Source: a bacterium
GTDB taxonomy: Bacteria > Patescibacteriota > Minisyncoccia > Moranbacterales > UBA9337
Length of the DNA: 53,192 nt
Direction of reading: 5' to 3'
NCBI GenBank assembly: GCA_021159185.1
Contig: JAGGSH010000010.1
Span: 1-53,192 of the forward strand
Shown: one piece after another, positions 26,833 through 36,221 of the stretch
Layout: every line of letters begins with the position of its first letter
Numbering within the stretch: position 1 is the first letter of the stretch
Position numbers and translations under genes: made by a program
The notes under the pieces: model-generated
What the model saw: the letters and a program-made list of their open reading frames with translations, nothing else
Database searches by the model: none
Told to the model about the DNA's origin: nothing

Positions 26833-29259
26833 CTATTTTCTTATCTTTACACCCAATTCTCTTTCTAAATCAGCGGCAATTTTTTCCATCAGCGCGTCCG
26901 CTTCTTTACTTTCCAATGTTCTGTCAGCTGATCCAAAAATAATATGAAACGCCAGACTTTTTTCGTTTTCTTTCTCGTTTTCAAAAATATCAAACAAGTC
27001 AACATCCAAAACTAAATTCCCTCCGGATGCTTGAATGCTGGATAAAACATCGGATATTTTGACGCTTTTGTCAACAATCATTGAAATATCTCTTACGATG
27101 GTCGGATATTTGCTAATAGGCGCGTATTCTCTTTCTGTTTCTGAAATTTTTTTGAGTTCTCCCATATCAAATTCAAACATCGCCACTCTTTGCCGAATGC
27201 CAAATTGGGCCAACACGAAAGGATTAATTTCACCTAAATATCCTACGGCCTTTTCGCTGCCTTCAATTTTTATTTCCGCGCTGCGGCTTTCGTGCCAAAG
27301 CGTTCGAAAAGTCTCCAGCGGGCTGGAATTAAAATCATCATAGTATTGTCCCATCACTCCCAACCGCGAGAGCAAATGGTCAACATATCCTTTTGCCAAA
27401 TAAAAACCTTCCGCTCCGCTATTTTCTCCTTTTTTTGAAGAGTTCATAACTACTGCCCCAACTAACACTATTTTTTCCTCCGGTAAAACTTCACTGTTCG
27501 GCCAATATACCCGCCCAACCTCAAAAATATTAAATTCCTTGTAATTCCTCAAATTATCCCTGATATTTTTAAGTAAATTAGGAATTAAACTTATCCTCAT
27601 CAAGGCTTGATTTGGATTCATGGGATTTTTCAGCTCTAAATGTTTTATAGTCCCTAACCCCGCCAATCCGGCGTCTTTAACGCCGTAAAACGAATAATTG
27701 CAGACTTCCAAAAATCCGCCGCCAGCTAAAATGTTTTTAACTTCTCTTTCAAACATTTTCTGATCATTGGCTTTGGCCGGCTTTACGGGAGCCAGCGGCG
27801 GACGCGGCTTTATTTTTTCATAGCCGTAGATTCGGCCTATTTCTTCAATTAAATCTTCCTGCGTCTTTAAATCAATTCTAAATGTTGGAATCTCTGCCTC
27901 AACTCGTGACTCGTGACTCGTGACTCGTAACTCAAGATTTTCTAATATTTTTTTAACAATTTTAGGAGAAATATCCTCTCCCAATAATCTGTTTAAATAA
28001 GCCAAATCTAATTTTATCTTCCACGGTAAAACTTTTTTTGGATAAATATCTTTCACGGATTCTAATTTCCCGCCAGCCGTTTCCGAAATTATTTCAATTA
28101 ACCGCGCCATTCCTTTCTCCGCCAGATTAGGGTCAAGCTCTCTTTCAAAACGGTCGGATGATTCAGTTTTAATTCCCAGCCGCATCCTGGTTTTCCTGAT
28201 TAACATTGGGTTAAAATTGGCCGCTTCCAAAAATATATTTTTTGTTTTTGGGTTAACTCCGGAATCCAAACCTCCCATAATTCCCGCGATAGCCAGCGCC
28301 TTTTCACTGTCCGCGATCACCAGATCATCTTCCATTAATTCCGCGATAGATTCGTCCAGTAATTTTATTTTTTCGCCTTTTTTAGCATTTCTAATAAATA
28401 TACTAGGAATTTTGGATTTGGGATTTGGGATTTCCATTGTTTTGATTTTTCCAAAATCAAAACAATGGAGCGGCTGTCCCAATTCCAGCATCACATAATT
28501 AGCCGCGTCCACCACATTATTAACGGGACTAATTCCGCAAGTTATCAGTCGCGACTTAATCCAACTGGGCGATTCTTTAATTTCAATATTTTTCATAACC
28601 GCTCCGATATATCTCGGACATAATTCTTTACTTTGAATTTCAACTTTAATTTTATCAGTTTTCGCGGATGGCATTTTTAATCCTTCGTAATCATAATCAA
28701 ATTTTTTATTTTCCAGCGCGCAAATTTCCCGCGCTATTCCGATATGGCTTAGCGCGTCATGCCCGCGATTGGACAAAATATCCAAATCTATCATCGCATC
28801 GTCAAGTTTCAGGGCTTCAGCTAAATTCATTCCCGGCCTTAATTTTTTATCCAATATTAAAATTCCGCTATGATCGCTTCCTAGTCCTAACTCGTCTTCG
28901 GCGCAAAGCATCCCATAAGATTTCACGCCCCTAATTTCCGCTTTTTTTATTTTTAATCCCCCCGGGAGCTTAGCTCCCGCCAGCGCCACCGGCACTTTCT
29001 GCCCAATCGCTATGTTATAAGCGCCGCAAACGATATTTAATTTTTTGTTTTTTATATCCACTTTCACAACCTGCAATTTGTCCGCGTCAGGATGCTTTTC
29101 AATCCCCACTATCTTCCCGACGACAACTTTATCCAAATTCTTTCCCGTTTTTCTAATCTCCTCCGCTTCAAAAGCGCGCATCGTCAAAAGCTCCGCCAAT
29201 TTCTCCGGAGATAATTTCGTTCCTGATAATTCTTTAAGCCAATTATAGGAGTAACGCAT
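26833..29259 (-). CDS. pheT: Phenylalanyl-tRNA synthetase beta subunit
   Basis: An 808-residue beta subunit of the alpha2-beta2 enzyme that charges tRNA-Phe. Domains in order: N-terminal MRYSYNWLKEL, an EMAP/tRNA-binding domain (about 40-150), the B3/B4 editing domain, the B5 domain, the catalytic-like core, and a C-terminal FDX-ACB anticodon-binding domain (ISKYPTIVRDISMIVDK onward). Low-complexity repeat insertions are read through: IPNPKSKIPSIF near residue 275 and TSHESRV near 450. It starts 11 bp after pheS, forming the usual pheST operon. Confidence 0.97.
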   Translation of the reverse strand: MRYSYNWLKELSGTKLSPEKLAELLTMRAFEAEEIRKTGKNLDKVVVGKIVGIEKHPDADKLQVVKVDIKNKKLNIVCGAYNIAIGQKVPVALAGAKLPGGLKIKKAEIRGVKSYGMLCAEDELGLGSDHSGILILDKKLRPGMNLAEALKLDDAMIDLDILSNRGHDALSHIGIAREICALENKKFDYDYEGLKMPSAKTDKIKVEIQSKELCPRYIGAVMKNIEIKESPSWIKSRLITCGISPVNNVVDAANYVMLELGQPLHCFDFGKIKTMEIPNPKSKIPSIFIRNAKKGEKIKLLDESIAELMEDDLVIADSEKALAIAGIMGGLDSGVNPKTKNIFLEAANFNPMLIRKTRMRLGIKTESSDRFERELDPNLAEKGMARLIEIISETAGGKLESVKDIYPKKVLPWKIKLDLAYLNRLLGEDISPKIVKKILENLELRVTSHESRVEAEIPTFRIDLKTQEDLIEEIGRIYGYEKIKPRPPLAPVKPAKANDQKMFEREVKNILAGGGFLEVCNYSFYGVKDAGLAGLGTIKHLELKNPMNPNQALMRISLIPNLLKNIRDNLRNYKEFNIFEVGRVYWPNSEVLPEEKIVLVGAVVMNSSKKGENSGAEGFYLAKGYVDHLLSRLGVMGQYYDDFNSSPLETFRTLWHESRSAEIKIEGSEKAVGYLGEINPFVLAQFGIRQRVAMFEFDMGELKKISETEREYAPISKYPTIVRDISMIVDKSVKISDVLSSIQASGGNLVLDVDLFDIFENEKENEKSLAFHIIFGSADRTLESKEADALMEKIAADLERELGVKIRK

Positions 29260-29270
29260 ATGTATTTTAT

Positions 29271-30320
29271 TTAAAACTGATCTATAAACCTCAAATCCCC
29301 GGAATAGAATAACCGAATGTCATCAATCTTATACCTCATCATCGCCAGCCTTTCCACGCCAAATCCCCAAGCAAATCCCTGATAACGGTTGCGGGGATAA
29401 CCAACTGCTTCAAAAACGGCTTGATTAACCATCCCCGCCCCTCCGATTTCCAGCCAGCCTGTTCGGGAGCAAGTGGAACATCCTTTTCCGCCGCACACCA
29501 CGCAGCTGATGTCAAATTCAAAGCTTGGCTCGGTAAAAGGAAAAAAGCTCGGTCTTAATCTTACCTTCAACTCTTTTTTGAAAAACCGCGAAAAAAATTC
29601 TTGTCCGATATATTTAAAATGCCCCGCGTTAATATCGTCGCCCGCCACTAAAGCTTCAAACTGGTTAAAAGTATGTTCATGGGACGAATCAGTGGCTTCA
29701 TTGCGGAAACATCTCCCGGGAGCGATAATCCTGAAAGGCGGCTTGTGTTTTTGCATATAACGCGCCTGCACCGGCGAAGTATGCGGGCGCAACAGAATCT
29801 TTTCTCTTAAATTTTGATCTTTGATTTTTGATCTTTGATCTTTGATAAAAAAAGTATCCCACGCGTCCCTGGCTGGATGATTTTTGGGAATATTCAAAGC
29901 GTCAAAGGCGTAAAATTCCGTTTCCACTTCCGGACCGTCGGCGATTTCAAATCCCATGGAAGTAAAAATATCTTCAATTTCATTTTGGACAATTGTCAGC
30001 GGATGGAGATGCCCGCGCTTAATTTTTTTTCCGGGAGCGGTGATATCAATTTTTTCTTTTTCTAAATCAACTTTTGATCTGATTATTTTTTCCGCCTTTT
30101 TAATTTCTTCGTCAATTTCTTTTTTCACGGCGTTAGCCAGCGGTCCGATTTTCTTTTTTTCTTCCAGAGATAAATTTTTCAGGCTTTTTAAAATCTTATT
30201 AAACCCGCTTTTCCGTCCCAAATATTTCACGCGCGAATCAAAAAGCTCTTTCTCGCTTTGAGCTTTTTTAATCTCTCCCGCCGCCCGGGTTTTTATATTT
30301 AATATTTTTTGCTCTAACAT
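29271..30320 (-). CDS. pheS: Phenylalanyl-tRNA synthetase alpha subunit
   Basis: A 349-residue class II synthetase subunit that forms the active site. An N-terminal coiled coil (1-85) binds tRNA. Then come HPLTIVQNEIEDIFTSMGFE, motif 2 (RPHTSPVQARYM and GRCFRNEATDSSHEHTFNQ) and motif 3 (WGFGVERLAMMRY). A GATCTTTGATTTTT-type repeat adds KDQRSKIKDQN near residue 167 in an outer loop. A four-Cys cluster (CVVCGGKGCSTC, near residue 275) suggests a bound zinc, as seen in some bacterial PheS. It is followed by pheT. Confidence 0.97.
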   Translation of the reverse strand: MLEQKILNIKTRAAGEIKKAQSEKELFDSRVKYLGRKSGFNKILKSLKNLSLEEKKKIGPLANAVKKEIDEEIKKAEKIIRSKVDLEKEKIDITAPGKKIKRGHLHPLTIVQNEIEDIFTSMGFEIADGPEVETEFYAFDALNIPKNHPARDAWDTFFIKDQRSKIKDQNLREKILLRPHTSPVQARYMQKHKPPFRIIAPGRCFRNEATDSSHEHTFNQFEALVAGDDINAGHFKYIGQEFFSRFFKKELKVRLRPSFFPFTEPSFEFDISCVVCGGKGCSTCSRTGWLEIGGAGMVNQAVFEAVGYPRNRYQGFAWGFGVERLAMMRYKIDDIRLFYSGDLRFIDQF

Positions 30321-30344
30321 AAATTTAGCCTGTTATCTTTACTA

Positions 30345-30429
30345 TGTCATTCCCGCGCAGGCGGGAATCCAGAGTGATTTCTAAAGCTAGCGACTGCATT
30401 CTGGATTCCCGATCAAGTCGGGAATGACA
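30345..30429. repeat. dRS3-like repeat family B, copy 1
   Basis: TGTCATTCCCGCGCAGGCGG at the left and GGGAATGACA at the right, with ATTCCC-N8-GGGAAT hairpins in each arm. Other copies are at 33015 and 36083, and half a copy lies inside prmC. Confidence 0.85.
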
Positions 30430-30472
30430 AAATGTGATAGCTATAACAAAAAGGAACTTCATAATTCAATCC

Positions 30473-30600
30473 CTAAAAAACCGCTTTCACAAAATCCTTC
30501 TTCCCGACTTTAATAATAGCCCCGTTATCGCTTTTTTCAATACCGCGCGCCAGTCCGTTTCTTTTTCCCCGTTAATTTCCTCCACTCTAAGAGCATGACT
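30473..30600 (-). pseudogene. Relic of a second tyrS 3' end
   Basis: The minus strand encodes SDNGAIIKVGKKDFVKAVF then stop at 30473, nearly the same as the last residues of the intact TyrS (GKVVKVGKKDFVKIVF). Just upstream, in another frame, EEINGEKETDW resembles the S4-domain segment SIDGEKITDP of TyrS. So this is a decayed tandem duplicate of the synthetase S4 domain, broken by at least one frameshift and with the catalytic domain lost. Confidence 0.75.
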
Positions 30601-30851
30601 CTATTGTATTAAAAAAGCTATTTAAAGTCAAAATTAGAAGTGGCATTTTAGAAGCGACATCTTTTTATTGGAAGCAATGTCTTTTTAGGCCGCAAAAACA
30701 AAGCTGTGAAAAATTACATCATTTAGAAACGATCGTTTCTAAATGATGAAAATGATGAAAACAAAAAATAGTAAAGGATAGCGAAATGAAAAATTTTATA
30801 GGGTTAATAAAGTTATAGCGCGAAAGTTTCTAAGTAATTTATTTGTAAAAA
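30601..30851. other. Non-coding AT-rich stretch after tyrS
   Basis: No credible gene. It contains the perfect palindrome at 30718-30749 and short GAAG-type near-repeats. With the relic at 30473-30600 and the family B repeat it makes up the 531 bp between tyrS and pheS. Confidence 0.5.
30718..30749. repeat. Perfect GATC-centred palindrome
   Basis: CATCATTTAGAAAC and GTTTCTAAATGATG arms around GATC: a 32-nt perfect palindrome in the tyrS-pheS gap. Confidence 0.8.
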
Positions 30852-32051
30852 TTAAAAAACTATTTTCACAAAATCCTTCTTCCCAACCTTGACAACTTTC
30901 CCCGAAAAAGAATCATCCAAAATTTTATTTGGATCTGTTATTTTTTCTCCGTCAATTGAAACTCCACCTTGCTCTATTTTTCTGCGAGCATCAGATTTAC
31001 TTTCAGCTAAGCCAGCACTTATCATATAATCAATGATTGATATTTCAGGCGCAGGACTGGGAAAAGGCGCAACATTATCAGGGATTTTCCTCTCGGAAAA
31101 AGTACTAATAAAATATTCCTTGGCCTTTCGCGCTTCCTCTTGTCCGTGGTAAATTTTCACAATTTCTTCCGCCAATTTAATTTTAGCGTCGCGGGGATTT
31201 ATTTTTTCATCTTTCATTCCATCCTCCATCTTTCTGATTTCGTCCATAGAAATTCGCGTGCAATGGATAAAATATTTGATAATTAGTTCATCGCCCATAC
31301 TCATAATTTTGCCTAGCATTTCATTGGGTTCGTCCAGTAAATTTACAGTATTGCCCCAACTGGAACTCATTTTTCTGCCGTCCGTTCCTTCTATCAAATT
31401 AACCATCAAAATATCCTGCGGTTTTTGTTTATAAGTCCGTTGCATTTCTCTCCCCGATAACAAATTAAAACGCTGGTCAGTTCCGCCAATTTCCAAATCC
31501 GCTTCCACGGCGACGCTGTCATATCCTTGCATAAGCGGATATAATAATTCTCTAAGCGATATACGGCTATCATCTTTCAATCTTTTTTTAATATTATCTC
31601 TGGCGATAAATTCCGCTAAAGAAAAAATGTCAGCTTGCTTGGAAATTTCCTCATAATCAAGATTTTTTAGCCACTCGGAGTTGCGATGGAATTTCACTTT
31701 GTCTACATCCAATATTTTTCCTATTTGATCTTTGTAAGTTTTCAAATTTTTCTCAACAGTTTTCTTTTCAAGTATCGGCCGTTCACTTTCTTTGTCTGAA
31801 CTATCTCCTATTACCCCCGTAAAATCGCCGATAATAATCACTATTTTATGTCCCAGTTCCTGTAAATCTTTTAATTTAAGCAAAGCAATTGCCCGACCCA
31901 AATGCAAATATGGGCTAGTCGGATCAATGCCGAATTTTATTCTAAGCTTTTCACCGCTTAAGAGCCGCTCCTTAAGATGATCTTTTTTGATCACTTCGTT
32001 CACTCCCCGCGTCAAAATCTCGTCAATTTTATTTTCCAAATCTTTATTCAT
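30852..32051 (-). CDS. tyrS: Tyrosyl-tRNA synthetase
   Basis: A 399-residue class I synthetase that charges tRNA-Tyr. The HIGH-like motif is HLGRAIALLKL (near residue 49), the tyrosine pocket includes YPLMQGYDSVAV and GGTDQRFNLL, and the KMSKS loop reads KMSSSWGN. The C-terminal S4 RNA-binding domain (about 335-399) ends VGKKDFVKIVF. It is 22 bp downstream of secF, so it is probably part of the secDF transcript. A broken copy of its 3' end lies downstream at 30473-30600. Confidence 0.96.
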   Translation of the reverse strand: MNKDLENKIDEILTRGVNEVIKKDHLKERLLSGEKLRIKFGIDPTSPYLHLGRAIALLKLKDLQELGHKIVIIIGDFTGVIGDSSDKESERPILEKKTVEKNLKTYKDQIGKILDVDKVKFHRNSEWLKNLDYEEISKQADIFSLAEFIARDNIKKRLKDDSRISLRELLYPLMQGYDSVAVEADLEIGGTDQRFNLLSGREMQRTYKQKPQDILMVNLIEGTDGRKMSSSWGNTVNLLDEPNEMLGKIMSMGDELIIKYFIHCTRISMDEIRKMEDGMKDEKINPRDAKIKLAEEIVKIYHGQEEARKAKEYFISTFSERKIPDNVAPFPSPAPEISIIDYMISAGLAESKSDARRKIEQGGVSIDGEKITDPNKILDDSFSGKVVKVGKKDFVKIVF

Positions 32052-32073
32052 AATTTAATCATACCAACAGAAA

Positions 32074-33003
32074 TTACTTTTTGCCAATTTTATATTCATA
32101 GCTGCTTACCAGCAGTGCTGACGCCACATAAATTGAGGAGTAAGTTCCGAAAACTATTCCCGCCAGAAGAGCCACAGAGAAAAATTTAATGGTTTCTCCT
32201 CCAAAAAATATTACCGCCAGAAGAACAACAACTACGGTTAAGGATGTGTTGATTGATCGCGCCAGCGTTTCGTTAATTGACTTATTGACGATATTTTCAA
32301 AATTTTCTTTGGCTCCGGAACGCAAAATATTTTCGCGGATTCTATCATAAACCACAATAGTATCATTGACAGAATATCCTAGAATGGTAAGCAGGGCCGC
32401 TATGAAAGGAATGCCTATTTCCACTTCCCAGAAATGTCCCAAGATAACAAATACTCCTAGAGTGATAATAATATCGTGAGCCAGAGCCATCACGGCGCCC
32501 AGTCCGTATTGCCATGACGGAATGGGATAAGAAACTTTGCGAAATGCCCAGGCGATATAAAGAGCGATGGCGATTACGGCTAAAATTATTGCCATTAAAG
32601 CATTTTCTTTTATTTGTTCGGAAATTGACGCGCCGATAAAATCAACTCTTAACTGCTTCGTGTTTTCGTCAAGCTCTCTAAGATTTTCAACTACTTTTTC
32701 ATTTAACTCTTCGTCCGAAGCCATATAGCGCAAAATAACTGTGTTATTTTCCGAAAGCTGGACAGTAAGACTATTAAGATTTAATTCCGCAAGTTTATCC
32801 TGAATCTCCTGACTAGACGGAATTTGAAATTCTTTTTCCGCTTCTTCCGTCTTATTTGCTCCAAACTGAACTTCCATCAGCGTCCCACCCTTAAAATCAA
32901 TTCCCAGCTTTAGTCCCCAAATAAATAAAACGGCAACGCTCAAAACAACCAACGCCACTGAAAGAATATAAGTATATTTTCTTTTGCTAATTATCTGCAG
33001 CAT
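32074..33003 (-). CDS. secF: Protein translocase subunit SecF
   Basis: A 309-residue RND-family membrane protein with six spans. It has the signature LGIDFKGGTLMEVQF after the first span, a periplasmic domain, and the C-terminal membrane motif IGYSVNDTIVVYDRIRENI-like segment. With SecD it uses the proton gradient to aid late steps of Sec export. It follows secD, with a family B repeat in the 106 bp between them. Confidence 0.97.
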   Translation of the reverse strand: MLQIISKRKYTYILSVALVVLSVAVLFIWGLKLGIDFKGGTLMEVQFGANKTEEAEKEFQIPSSQEIQDKLAELNLNSLTVQLSENNTVILRYMASDEELNEKVVENLRELDENTKQLRVDFIGASISEQIKENALMAIILAVIAIALYIAWAFRKVSYPIPSWQYGLGAVMALAHDIIITLGVFVILGHFWEVEIGIPFIAALLTILGYSVNDTIVVYDRIRENILRSGAKENFENIVNKSINETLARSINTSLTVVVVLLAVIFFGGETIKFFSVALLAGIVFGTYSSIYVASALLVSSYEYKIGKK

Positions 33004-33014
33004 AAATTATGTAT

Positions 33015-33102
33015 ATGTCATTCCCGCGCGGGCGGGAATCCAGAGTAATTTCTGAAAGCCAGCGATTTTATCCTGGATTCCCAGTCAAGCTGGGAATGAC
33101 AC
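33015..33102. repeat. dRS3-like repeat family B, copy 2
   Basis: TGTCATTCCCGCGCGGGCGG to TGGGAATGACA, between secD and secF within the operon. Confidence 0.85.
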
Positions 33103-33109
33103 AAAAAAC

Positions 33110-34888
33110 TTATTCTAATTTATTCTTAACTCGCGAATTACTAATTAACCAAAATCTCTTTTCCAGCCATTCTCCTATCACAAATCTCAAAATAGCTTTC
33201 ACCAAAACAATCGCCGCAAACATTGACATTAAAACTCCGATAACTAAAATGATCGCGAAGCCCTTAACAAATCCCGTCCCCAACCAGATTAAAATAAATG
33301 AAGTTATAATGGTAGAAAAATTTCCGTCCCGAATACTGGGCCAGGCCCGGCGAAAACCTTCCTCTATGGCTCCGCTTAAACTGCGGCCATTTTTTAATTC
33401 CTCTTTAGTCCTTTCAAAAATTAAAATATTGGCGTCCACCGCCATTCCTACTGACAAAACAAACCCGGCGATTCCCGACAAGGTTAGCGTAATCGGCCAC
33501 GGAGATAAAAATCCGGACAGTTTAAAAATGGAAACCATCATTCCCGCGTAAATCAAAAGAGCTGCAGCTGCCACTAATCCTAAAAATCTATAATAAGCGA
33601 TCATAAAAATCATCACCAGCAGAAGCCCCGCCGCGCCGGCTTTTAAACTTTTTTGCAATGACTGCATTCCCAGCGACGCTTCCACGCTTTGCTGGGAAAT
33701 TAAAGTTATGGGAACGGGCAGCGCGCCTTCATTAAGGCGGCCCGCCAGTTTTTTAGCTTCGTCCAGTTTAAAATTTCCTGTGATGACCGCTTCCCCGTTG
33801 GTAATTTCCGACTGCACCGTGGGAGCGCTGATTATCGCGTTATCCAAATAAATGGCTACTGTTTTATTTAAATTCCTCTTGGTGATATCCGCGAAAAGTT
33901 TAGATCCTTCCCCGTCAAATTTAAGCGACACTTGCGGTTCGCTTAATCCCTGATCGCGAAAAACCACGCTGGCGCTTTCCAAATTCTTCCCCGTAAGGTC
34001 GGTAGATTTATATTTCAACTCCGGGAACATTTCTACGCTGCTTTTGGCAAAAAGAATATGCCGAGCGTGAATTTCTAATTCGCTTTCCTCGCTTTCTAGA
34101 GAAAGTTGCTGTTCTTCCACGCTATTTTCTTCTGTTGTTTCTTCTGGCTCTGTCTTATCTTCCGCCTCGCTCATTCTCTCTTCTACTTTTTTAATTATAT
34201 GCCAGCCAAATTGCGTTTCCACCAATTCCGGATAAATTTCCCCGTCTTTTAAATCGCTTTCAAACAAAACTTTATCAAACTCCGGCACAAAAGTTCCTTT
34301 TTTGGCAAAACCCAGATCGCCTCCGTCATCCCTGCTCCCGGGATCCTGGCTGTATTCTTTAGCCAGCTCTTCAAAATTTTCTCCACTCTTGGCTTTTTCC
34401 AAAATTTCTTCCGCCTGTTTTTTGGCTTGTTCGTTCATCGGCGCCAGCATTTTTTCCGCTTCTTTCATTTCTTCCTCGCTCTTTTCTTCTTTAAATTCCA
34501 AAAAAGGAGTTTCCTTGATTGTTTTCTTGGCATCCTCAATATCTTTTATGCCCGGCAGTTCCACAATAATGCGATGTTCTCCGCCGGACAAAGCTGTTTG
34601 CACCAGCGGTTCGCCTACGCCGAAAGCGTTTACCCGCCTTTCAATAACATCCTGCGCCGCTTGCAAAGCCTCACTCACTTTATCGCCGTCAATATTGGAA
34701 ACATCCGCTTTGTATTCCAGATGGATTCCGCCCTGCAAATCCAGCCCCAGATTTATTTTTAATTTATTCAGCGCGCCATAAACCGGCGGGATGAATTTTA
34801 CCGTCCGCGGATAAGAAATCAGCCCCGCCGCCAGAGCTAATGCTGCGACCAAAATAAATTTTATTCTCACTTTCTGCCTGATATTCAT
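33110..34888 (-). CDS. secD: SecD with embedded, apparently permuted parvulin domain
   Basis: I favour ATG 34888 (MNIRQKVRIKF) over ATG 34897 because a promoter with TATAAT at 34896-34901 predicts transcription starting at about this codon. The SecD parts are LGLDLQGGIHLEYKADV after the first span, the P1 motif HRIIVELPGIKDIEDAKKTI, a second periplasmic block with AIYLDNAIISAPTVQSEI, and six C-terminal spans with SVGMAVDANILIFERTKEEL. Between the periplasmic pieces (about residues 150-310) lies a PpiC-type prolyl isomerase: NFEELAKEYSQDPGSRDDGG, VPEFDKVLFES, QFGWHIIKK. Its usual first strand (HARHILFAKSS) comes at the end, after an acidic linker, suggesting a circular permutation. Confidence 0.95.
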   Translation of the reverse strand: MNIRQKVRIKFILVAALALAAGLISYPRTVKFIPPVYGALNKLKINLGLDLQGGIHLEYKADVSNIDGDKVSEALQAAQDVIERRVNAFGVGEPLVQTALSGGEHRIIVELPGIKDIEDAKKTIKETPFLEFKEEKSEEEMKEAEKMLAPMNEQAKKQAEEILEKAKSGENFEELAKEYSQDPGSRDDGGDLGFAKKGTFVPEFDKVLFESDLKDGEIYPELVETQFGWHIIKKVEERMSEAEDKTEPEETTEENSVEEQQLSLESEESELEIHARHILFAKSSVEMFPELKYKSTDLTGKNLESASVVFRDQGLSEPQVSLKFDGEGSKLFADITKRNLNKTVAIYLDNAIISAPTVQSEITNGEAVITGNFKLDEAKKLAGRLNEGALPVPITLISQQSVEASLGMQSLQKSLKAGAAGLLLVMIFMIAYYRFLGLVAAAALLIYAGMMVSIFKLSGFLSPWPITLTLSGIAGFVLSVGMAVDANILIFERTKEELKNGRSLSGAIEEGFRRAWPSIRDGNFSTIITSFILIWLGTGFVKGFAIILVIGVLMSMFAAIVLVKAILRFVIGEWLEKRFWLISNSRVKNKLE

Positions 34889-34895
34889 AATCCTC

Positions 34896-34924
34896 ATTAT
34901 AGTTTAGCTATCTTAATTTGGCAA
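34896..34924 (-). promoter_or_regulatory. secD promoter (leaderless)
   Basis: On the minus strand: TTGCCA, exactly 17 bp, TATAAT. The -10 ends 8 bp before ATG 34888, so transcription should start at or within a base or two of the start codon. The ATG at 34897 overlaps the -10 itself. Confidence 0.65.
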
Positions 34925-34942
34925 ACGAGGAATTAGGAAAAA

Positions 34943-34970
34943 TTGACTTGTTTGCCGAAAATAATATACA
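34943..34970 (+). promoter_or_regulatory. prfA promoter (near-leaderless)
   Basis: TTGACT, 16 bp, TATACA. The -10 ends 8 bp before ATG 34979 and there is no Shine-Dalgarno, so a leaderless transcript is likely. Confidence 0.55.
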
Positions 34971-34978
34971 CTAAAAAT

Positions 34979-36055
34979 ATGAAACAGCCAGTAAAAAAAA
35001 TTAAAAAAGAATACGAAAAAATAATTCAACAACTTAGCTCCTCTGAGATTTTTGATGATGCCCAAAAAATGGCGAAGTTGAAAAAAAGGCAGTCGGAGCT
35101 GGAAGGAATTATTCAAACTATCAATGATTTGGAAAGAATTGAACGCGAAATAAAAGAAAACGCCCAAATAATTAATACTGAAAAAGATTCGGAAATAAAA
35201 CAGATGGCTATGAATGAAAATGTAAAACTCTCCGCCAGAAAAGAAAAACTGGAAAAAGATTTGGAAATGGCGCTTATTCCCAAAGATCCCAATGATTCAA
35301 AAAATATAATTATGGAAATCAGAGCGGGAGCCGGAGGAGACGAATCAGCGCTTTTTGCCGCCGACCTTTTCAGAATGTATTCCAAATACGCTGAAAAAAA
35401 CAACTGGAAAATAACGGCACTTAACGCCCACCGCATCGGGATTGGGGGATTTAAGGAAATCATTTTTGAAGTAAACAGCTTATCCGCCAATTCTCCCGTT
35501 TATCAAAAAATGAAATACGAATCCGGCGTGCATCGGGTGCAAAGAATTCCCGAAACGGAAAAGTCGGGAAGAATCCATACTTCCACCGCCACTGTCGCCG
35601 TGCTTCCCCAAACGGAAGAAACGGAATTTAAAATTGATTCTAAAGACCTCCGCATTGACACTTTCGCCTCTTCGGGACCCGGAGGGCAATCCGTCAACAC
35701 CACTAACAGCGCGGTAAGGATAACGCACATCCCGACTGGAACAACGGTTTCTTGCCAAGACGAGAAATCCCAATTAAAAAACAAGGATAAAGCTATGAAA
35801 GTTCTCCGTTCCCGCCTAGCTCAAGCGGAAAAGGAAAAAAAGATTAAGGAAATCGGCGATACGCGCCGCGGGCAGATTGGCACGGGCGACCGCAGTGAAA
35901 AAATCCGCACTTATAATTTTCCCCAGGACCGCGTTACCGACCATCGCATAAAAAAATCCTGGAGCAATTTGGAAAATATTTTGGCAGGAAATTTAGATGA
36001 TATTATTCAATCGCTTCAAGAAGAGGAATTAAAAAGAAAAACTTCAGAATCTTAA
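34979..36055 (+). CDS. prfA: Peptide chain release factor 1
   Basis: I start at ATG 34979 ([14 protein letters not shown]); the upstream extension overlaps the promoter. The product is 358 residues, normal for RF1. It contains [20 protein letters not shown], the codon-recognition region with [14 protein letters not shown] (P-x-T type, reading UAA/UAG, rather than the SPF of RF2), and the catalytic [10 protein letters not shown] loop that hydrolyses peptidyl-tRNA. It is followed by a family B repeat and prmC, whose product methylates this GGQ glutamine. Confidence 0.95.
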   Translation: MKQPVKKIKKEYEKIIQQLSSSEIFDDAQKMAKLKKRQSELEGIIQTINDLERIEREIKENAQIINTEKDSEIKQMAMNENVKLSARKEKLEKDLEMALIPKDPNDSKNIIMEIRAGAGGDESALFAADLFRMYSKYAEKNNWKITALNAHRIGIGGFKEIIFEVNSLSANSPVYQKMKYESGVHRVQRIPETEKSGRIHTSTATVAVLPQTEETEFKIDSKDLRIDTFASSGPGGQSVNTTNSAVRITHIPTGTTVSCQDEKSQLKNKDKAMKVLRSRLAQAEKEKKIKEIGDTRRGQIGTGDRSEKIRTYNFPQDRVTDHRIKKSWSNLENILAGNLDDIIQSLQEEELKRKTSES

Positions 36056-36082
36056 TTTTATTGAATTGCAAGATTCTCTTTA

Positions 36083-36167
36083 TGTCATTCCCGCGAAAGC
36101 GGGAATCTAGAGTAATTTCTAACACTAGCGATTTTATCCTGGATTCCCGCCTGCGCGGGAATGACAT
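36083..36167. repeat. dRS3-like repeat family B, copy 3
   Basis: TGTCATTCCCGCGAAAGCGG to CGGGAATGACA, between prfA and prmC. Confidence 0.85.
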
Positions 36168-36221
36168 AAAAGCAAAGATGATAAAAAAATAATATGCTTC
36201 GCAATTCAAAGAAAATTAACC

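Noticed and set aside
33009-33551. 180-codon plus-strand frame over secD
   Set aside because: It starts in a family B repeat and is antisense to the conserved membrane part of SecD.
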